Origin: Telopea speciosissima
Taxonomy: Eukaryota > Streptophyta > Magnoliopsida > Proteales > Proteaceae
Direction: 5' to 3'
DNA length: 64,000 bases
Assembly (NCBI RefSeq): GCF_018873765.1
Contig: NC_057923.1
Span: 19,625,913 to 19,689,912 of the forward strand
Shown here: positions 58,316 through 64,000 of the stretch, piece by piece
Numbering within the stretch: position 1 is the first letter of the stretch
Layout: each line of letters opens with the position of its first letter
Translations under genes and position numbers: made by a program
The notes under the pieces: model-generated
The model's database searches: none
Told to the model about the DNA's origin: nothing
What the model saw: only the letters and a program-made list of their open reading frames with translations

Positions 58316-59374
58316 TGAGTCTTCCACCAGTTTCTAATGCTCAGTCGACGACTTCGGCTTCTCCAGCAGCCATACCGACATCTTCCCCCTACTTCCTCCA
58401 TTCCAATGACCAGCCGGGTTCCTCCCTTGGCACTCCACTTTTAGATGGGGACAATTACCTGACCGGGCATCGCTCGATGTTAATGGCTCTTGAAGCCAAG
58501 AATAAACTCGTTTTTATTAATGGTTCTCTTCCATCTCAGGATGCTGCCTCCTCTGATTTTGCCCATTGGGTTCACTGAAACAGTATGGTCTGTTCTTGGC
58601 TCATCCATTCCACCATTTGCTTGATCGCTCACTGCATTTTATGGCTTGACTCTGCTCATGCTAGCTAGACTGACCTTCATGATCGTTTTTGTCCCAAATG
58701 CGCCTCGCATTATTGAGATACATCGCGCTCTATCAACGCACATTCAAGGCACTAATTCCATCTCTGCTTACTATACCCAAATCAAAGGATTTCATGATGA
58801 ACCATCTTCGTATCGCTCACTTCCTAACTATTTCTGTGGAGCGATGAAGACCCTTTAGGATTATCTTGCAACCGACCATCTTCTTGACTTTCTACAAGGA
58901 CTGAATGATTCCTACGTGATTGTTCATAGCCAAATTTTGTTGATGGAACCTCTGCCTTCAATCAACAAAGCCTATTCTCTCCTCCATGAGGAACACCAGC
59001 GCACCCTTCATGATACCTATACTGCTCCGCCCGAACAAGTTGCAATGGCGGTGTCTCGCCGGCTACTCGCACTGCGGGTTCTAAACCCACTTATCATTGC
59101 AATTATTGTGATAAGGATGGCCATTCTGAGTCACGCTGCTTAAAAAATAATGGCTATCTCGAATGATGGATGCAGCGCACTGGGTCTCAAATGGGTGAAT
59201 TCCTTGTTGCCTCTCGTCCTAATTAGCCGCGACCCTTTGTACCATGGGCACTTGCTGCCGTCAATGATGCTGCCACACCATCCACTTCGGTGTCATCCCT
59301 CATGGAGACTTAAATTCAGCAATTATTGGCGCTCTTCCTCCTGGTGATCATCCTTTGGTTAATCTTGCAGGTAC
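58316..59374 (+). pseudogene. Copia C gag
   Basis: ATG at 58316 opens MSLPPVSNAQSTTSASPAAI. Then come PLLDGDNYLTGHRSMLMALE and NKLVFINGSLP, typical of the Copia gag N-terminus, broken by a stop after HWVH. HRALSTHIQGTNSISAYYTQ and the helices up to INKAYSLLHEEHQRTL follow. The zinc knuckle HCNYCDKDGHSESRC (about 59094-59138) is complete. Several frameshifts occur, and the solo LTR at 59380 follows. Confidence 0.88.
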
Positions 59375-59379
59375 CCCTC

Positions 59380-60229
59380 TGTTTGCGGCCCAAACCCACT
59401 GGTTCTGGTAAGGCTGGGCCAAAGGGGCCAGGGTTGGACGGGCGTTGCTGGGGCCAAAAACATGGGGAGACGCTGGAACTTGGCCGCGCCCTGTCAAGTT
59501 ATGGGCTGGCCCACGTGTCAGGGATGCAGGAGGTGCCAGACGCAAAAATGCATCGCTCGAGAGACGTGGATGAGTCCAGCAGTGGTGGACCCCGCCACTG
59601 CCTTGGCAGTTGGAGGCAGAGGAGAGATGGTGACACACGTGGCCGTGCCTGGTTGGGGCTGAGGAGCATGCACCAAGAAGAGTGGCCCTGGTGGGAGTAA
59701 TCGTACAGACTAATAACTGCTGGTGCTTATCTTATATAAGGAAGGCAACAGATCTGAAAAAGGAGACACAAAACACACCTGACAAGACCAACACTTAATT
59801 TTTTATCTTCTTTACATTCCTGCACTTGTCTTTTGCTTCGTTCTTTGCTATTTTTTTTGTCATTATTTTGGGCTGAAGGAATGTATGGTCAAATGCTTGG
59901 AGTGACGAGGGTGTATGCACAAGGCTCACGTCTAAACTTGGTATGACTGATTAGTATATTCGTTCTTTCAGTTTCATTATTGTTTGTGTCCCCAATTTAT
60001 CTTCTTTTCGTAGACTGATAGCGTTTCAGGCTGTGATTCACGGTTGTTGGCTTAACCCAAAAGACCTTAGAGCTACTCAGGCAAGAGGGAGACCTACTTG
60101 CCTGGTTAGGAGTCAAATCAGGTTATTCTTGGCCTCGTTTGAACCTGTGCAAAGGTTCTGGCACGCCCGCATCATTTCGCACCACTTGCGTACCCCCGTG
60201 TGTGAGTGTTGAGATTTTTATCACTAACA
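59380..60229 (+). mobile_element. Solo LTR (850 bp) with CCCTC target duplication
   Basis: TGTTTGCGGCCC ... TTATCACTAACA, flanked by CCCTC at 59375-59379 and 60230-60234. A TATA box CTTATATAAGG is at 59731-59741, about 350 bp in. The first 350 bp are clearly GC-richer than the Copia C sequence around it, which points to a different family. No internal region. Confidence 0.88.
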
Positions 60230-60239
60230 CCCTCTTTGC

Positions 60240-61380
60240 TTGAACTCAGTTGCTACTTGGATTTTAGATTCCGATGCCACCGACCTTATAGCCTTTAATC
60301 TCTCTTTATTTTCATCATTCACTGCCAATACTATGTCTCCTCCCGTTACCTTACCTAATGGCTCTCATGTAACGATCTCTCATGTTGGTAAAATATCTTT
60401 ATTTGCTGGATTAATTCTTGATAATGTTCTTCATGTTCCAGCCTTTCAATTCAATTTAATTTCTATCCGAAAACTCACTGCTGCTTCTAATTGCTCAATT
60501 ATTTTTTACTCTAACTCTTGTGTAATCCAGGACCAATAGTCAAGGATGATTTTAGAGACGGGTAAGTGGCATGGTGGGCTATATTTCTTGGTAGCTGCTC
60601 CATCCTCTCTTTTTGTTTTGGCCATTTCTCCGGGTATCCATTTTGATCTTTGGCATTGGCGGCTGGGTCATCCTACTTCAGCCTCTACTACTCATGTTTA
60701 TAATTTAGATTCAAACATTGTCTTTTCTAATAAATGTACTTGCACTATCTGCCCTCTTGCAAAACATCCTCGTTTACCTTTTCATTCTAGTTCAATAACT
60801 ACTGCATTTTGTTTTGAAATAATTCATATGGATGTTTGGGGGCCTTTTCGAATTCCATCTCTTTTTGGGGCGTGCTTTTTTCTCATCATTGTTGATGATT
60901 ACTCACGATGCACATGGGTATATTTGATGTAATCCAAAACGGATGTTAATTCTTTAATTCTTCATTTTTTTTACCGTGGTTCATACCCAATTTGGGACTA
61001 CCTTTTGATGTCTCCGCTTTGACAATGGGACTGAATTTTTTCATAAACCTATGATTTCCTATCTCCAATCCCTGAGGGTTCCCCAACAATCAAGCTGCAT
61101 CTCCACCCTGCAACAAAATGGGGTTGTTGAGCGTAAGCACCATCACCTCTTAAATGTAGCTTGTGCTTTACACTTTCAATCTAATTTACCGCTTGAATTT
61201 TGGGGTGAATGCATTTTAATGGCTGCATTTTTAATCAATCGATTACCCACAACTGTGTTACTTGGGCAAACGCCTTTTGAAAAGTTATATGGCAAACCGC
61301 TCTCTCTTGCTCATTTACGAGTTTTTGGTTGTTTAGCATTTGATCGAGCCCGCTATACACCATAAATTTGATAAATGAGC
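60240..61380 (+). pseudogene. Copia C protease and integrase
   Basis: Protease motif ATWILDSDATDLIA (usual DSGAT reads DSDAT), then LDNVLHVPAFQFNLISIRKL. The gag-pre-integrase HHCC region is LWHWRLGHPTSAS plus CTICPLAKHPRLPF, followed by integrase core words HMDVWGPFRIPS and LIIVDDYSRCTWVYLM, then a stop. After a frame-broken stretch, QQNGVVERKHHHLLNVA and NRLPTTVLLGQTPFEKLYG (61051-61365) follow. The glycine-to-aspartate change at the protease site and the stops make it inactive. Confidence 0.88.
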
Positions 61381-61620
61381 ATCGCTTGGAATTTTTGTGG
61401 GTTACCCTCATGGCCAAAAAGGATTTCCTCTCTTTGATCCTACTACAAAATGTTTGTATGTGACACGTGATGTCATTTTTCATGAGACTATGTTTCCCTA
61501 TTCCCTTCATCTGAATCCCATCCTCTACCTCCCCCGTCCTTCCTGTCCCTATACATGACATAGATACCCCTTCTCCTATGGAGAATACTACTCCATCTTC
61601 TCCATTACCATAACCACATG

Positions 61621-61680
61621 ACCCACCTCCACCGCCACACCCCTCTCCACCACCCCCACCACCGCCACCACCACCATCAG
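61621..61680. repeat. CCA/CAC-rich simple repeat in the Copia C linker
   Basis: CCACC/CACCGCC-type repeats in the proline-rich linker before the RT. The long glycine-rich frame on the other strand (61235-61687) is an antisense shadow. Confidence 0.85.
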
Positions 61681-61911
61681 TTCCCATTCGTGCTCAACGC
61701 ACTCGCCACCCTCCTTGTTACCTACAAGACTACCAATGCACTCTTGCCTTGTCTCAAGAATCGTCTAACTCTGTTGGTTCAAGTACAGTTCACCCTTTAT
61801 CTTTTATCATACACCTATATAAAGCCTCCACACTTAGCCTTTCTCACAACTCTGTCTAGCTCTATAGAACCTACTACTTTTACTGAAGTAGTAAAACACT
61901 AGGAATGGAGG

Positions 61912-63345
61912 GACTCCATGCAAGCTGAGATACATGCATTGACTCTCAATAATACTTGGTCCATTGTGCCTCTCCCACCAGGAAAGAAACCCATCAGTTG
62001 CAAATGGGTATACAAGATTAAGCACACTTTTGATAGATCTATTGAGCATTACAAAGCTCGTTTAGTAGCCAAGGGCTACACTCAAGTTGAGGGAATTGAT
62101 TATCATGATACTTTTGCACCCGTTGAAAAAATGGTCACCATGAGATCTCTATTTACTATTGCCACGGTTCGCTGTTGGCCTCTACACCAAATGGATGTGA
62201 ATAATGCTTACTTACAGTGTGACCTAGCTGAAGCGGTCTACATGACTCCTCCACTTGGGTATCAGTGTAAGGGGGAGACTTTTGTCTGCCGTCTCCACAA
62301 ATCTCTTTATGGACTTAAACAGGCCTCCCGCCAATGGTATTCTAAGTTTTCTATTTCACTTTACAAATATAGTTTTCAACATTCTAAGACTGATCATTCT
62401 TTGTTTCATCTCCATAAGGGCCCCAATTCTGTGTTTGTGCTCCTTTATGTTGATGATATCGTTGACACGGGATCCAATGATGCTTTGATCACTTCTGTGA
62501 AGGAGCTGCTCCATCAACAATTTCATATCAAGGATCTTGGCTCCCTGAAATATTTCATTGGCATCAAAGTTGCACGCTCTTCACACGGTCTCTCTCTTTG
62601 TCAGTGTAAATATGTTTTGGAAATCTTGGAGGATTGTGGTTTGAGTGGTGCACATCCTTCTGAAACACCCATGGAATAAAACCTGAAGTTAACAGATTCT
62701 TCGGGTTTTTTTTTAGTGGATCCCTCTTCCTACAGACGTTTGATTGGTCGCTTAATCTATTTAACTGTGACTCGACTCAATATTGCTCACAAAGTTAACA
62801 TCTTAAGCCAATTTATGCACCAACCCTATCAACCACATCTTGATGCTGCTACCTCATCTCTTGAGTTACGAGCCTATTTTGATTATGACTGGGCCAACTG
62901 CCCGATGACCCGACGATCTACCACAGGTTACTACATTTTCATTGGAAATTGTCCAATCTCTTGGAAGACAAAGAAATAAAACCCCATTTCGTGATCCTCC
63001 GCCAAAGCGGAATATCGTGCAATGGCGGTCGCTACTTGTGAACTCACTTAGTTGTCATATTTATTCCATGATGTCGGTCTCCCCATCACCCGGCCGATTC
63101 CCTTATTTTGTGATAACCAGGCAGCACTACACATTGCTGCCAATCCCGTCTTCCATGAAAGCACGAAGCATATTGAAATTGATTGTCATCTAGTGTGCAA
63201 GAAGATACATAAAGGTCTGATCAATCCCACTAAGATACCCACAGCCTCTCAGGTCGCAGACTTGTTCACCAAATCATTGGGTCGTGATCAGTATTGTTTC
63301 TTGATATCCAAGTTGGACGTTCGTAATCTTCACGCTCCAACTTGA
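61912..63345 (+). pseudogene. Copia C reverse transcriptase and RNase H
   Basis: An open frame at 61918-62679 codes for the RT: MQAEIHALTLNNTWSIVPLP, HYKARLVAKGYTQVEGIDYH, HQMDVNNAYLQCDLAEAVYM, SLYGLKQASRQWYSKF, and an intact YVDD at 62446-62457. After a stop at 62680, RNase H follows: [79 protein letters not shown], ending at TGA 63343-63345 just before the purine tract. It is the best preserved pol in the window, though stops near 62680, 62980 and 63048 break it. Confidence 0.92.
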
Positions 63346-63546
63346 GGGGGAATGTTAACATGACACCTCATGATATTGAGTCATCCTTAGCTGTAGATTG
63401 TATTCATTGTAATTCTATCTATTTGACTGTACATTCCTTTATTGTATAGCATAGAATTGGAAACCAAGGCTGTATATATATTGTCCCTTATGGACTAAAT
63501 ATAATCAAGGCAATACAATCACTTTCCATGATTGCTACAATTACCA

Positions 63547-63697
63547 ATTGTGGGTCCCATCATTTCTGAAATTTTTTTATAAAATAGAAAACACAGACTT
63601 AAAGAATAGGTTGCAGGATGTTACTTGGCCAGGTGTTGGCCTACCACAATATGTGAAGAATAAAAACTCTCCACATATGTGGAGTTGATCCGGTCTC
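63547..63697. repeat. Right arm of the long inverted repeat (partner 49984-50129)
   Basis: Reverse complement of the left arm: GGGTCCCATCATTTCTG, then CTCTCCACATATGTGGAG and TGATCCGGTCTC. It starts exactly at the ATTGT target of Copia C, so before that insertion it abutted the LRR-kinase fragment. Confidence 0.65.
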
Positions 63698-64000
63698 ATG
63701 CTTTGGCCTTGTTATTTTGACCGTACCACTTTATCAATGAAAAGGGAGACTAGCTCAGGTTCACGTACGAGAACCATCTTTTCTTAGTCCTGATTTGGTT
63801 TGATTTCTATTTCAATTTCATGGGGGTGATTTCTAGTTTGGAAATTGTTTGGTTTGGTTTTTGCACCTTATTTCAATGAAATAGAAATCAGATGGACTAG
63901 AAATTTTGAAATAGGTAACGACGAGTCTTTTCAATTTCAAAATTGAAATCGCATTCTATCTTATTTTGCACTGCTCTTTAATAAGCACATGGTAAGCAAC
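63698..64000. other. Non-coding end of window with a foldback
   Basis: No gene seen. GATTTCTATTTCAATTTCAT near 63800 and ATTTCAATGAAATAGAAATC near 63870-63892 are inverted relatives, as in a small AT-rich MITE. No ends could be fixed. Confidence 0.4.

Larger units (their letters stand above)
51130..63546 (+). mobile_element. Copia C, Ty1/Copia retrotransposon interrupted by Copia B and a solo LTR
   Basis: The 3' LTR is 63353-63546 (TGTTAACATGACACC ... ATTACCA). The 5' LTR is split: its first bases are at 51130-51144 and the rest at 58095-58282. A perfect ATTGT duplication flanks the whole (51125-51129 and 63547-63551). A primer-site-like TGGTTATGATTT follows at 58283, and a purine tract TTGAGGGGGAA precedes the 3' LTR. 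Gag to RNase H is readable at 58316-63345. Without its inserts the element is about 4.6 kb. Confidence 0.92.

Noticed and set aside
59326-59700. 124-codon frame on the + strand with high GC
   Set aside because: It runs from Copia C gag across the boundary into the solo LTR at 59380, so it is a chance frame in LTR DNA.
61235-61687. Glycine-rich 150-codon frame on the - strand
   Set aside because: It is the antisense of the CCA-rich linker and integrase end of Copia C.

Overview
The window is nuclear DNA of a flowering plant. Its genes have short exons with GT..AG introns, one gene is a plant-type TauE/SafE transporter and another a plant-only cellulose-synthase-companion (CC/LEA_2) protein. 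Most of the rest is transposable elements: Ty1/Copia, L1-type LINE, SINE, hAT, PIF/Harbinger and Mutator. The species cannot be named from the sequence. Only two genes look functional: the 3' three quarters of a TauE/SafE gene (+ strand, 1-2968) and a complete three-exon CC-family gene (- strand, 40260-42949). Three host-gene remnants are present: the first coding exon of a CCCH zinc-finger gene (14592-14726), a lectin receptor kinase split by a retrotransposon (15893-16012 and 24495-25290, - strand), and a leucine-rich-repeat receptor kinase fragment (50130-51124, - strand).

Layout. 1-3.8 kb: TauE gene and its 3' flank. 3.8-12.4 kb: a diverged direct duplication (4358-7082 and 7993-11925, with a third short copy at 11936-12385). 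Each copy later received different insertions, so each shows the empty site of the other: two solo LTRs, a hAT element, a Harbinger MITE and a 20-bp LINE tail. 12.4-16.0 kb: CCCH gene remnant. 16.0-25.3 kb: a gag-only Copia element, holding a 4.2-kb TG..CA solo-LTR-like insert, sits inside the lectin-kinase pseudogene. 25.3-37.8 kb: a dense TE patch with hAT elements, a Mutator-like element carrying an endogenous pararetrovirus (Caulimoviridae) polymerase fragment, a 5'-truncated LINE, and a second Mutator-like element with a tandem duplication at each end. 37.8-44.4 kb: the CC gene, with a MITE in intron 1 and a SINE upstream. 44.4-49.6 kb: a hAT element containing a Copia element, which itself contains a 1.7-kb solo LTR. 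49.6-63.7 kb: an inverted-repeat-bounded (Pack-MULE-like) unit carrying the LRR-kinase fragment. It was split by Copia C, whose 5' LTR was split by Copia B, which was split by a 2.9-kb solo-LTR-like element, giving four nested levels.

Most element boundaries rest on target-site duplications read directly in the sequence. Family assignments come from recognised motifs and were not searched against any database.
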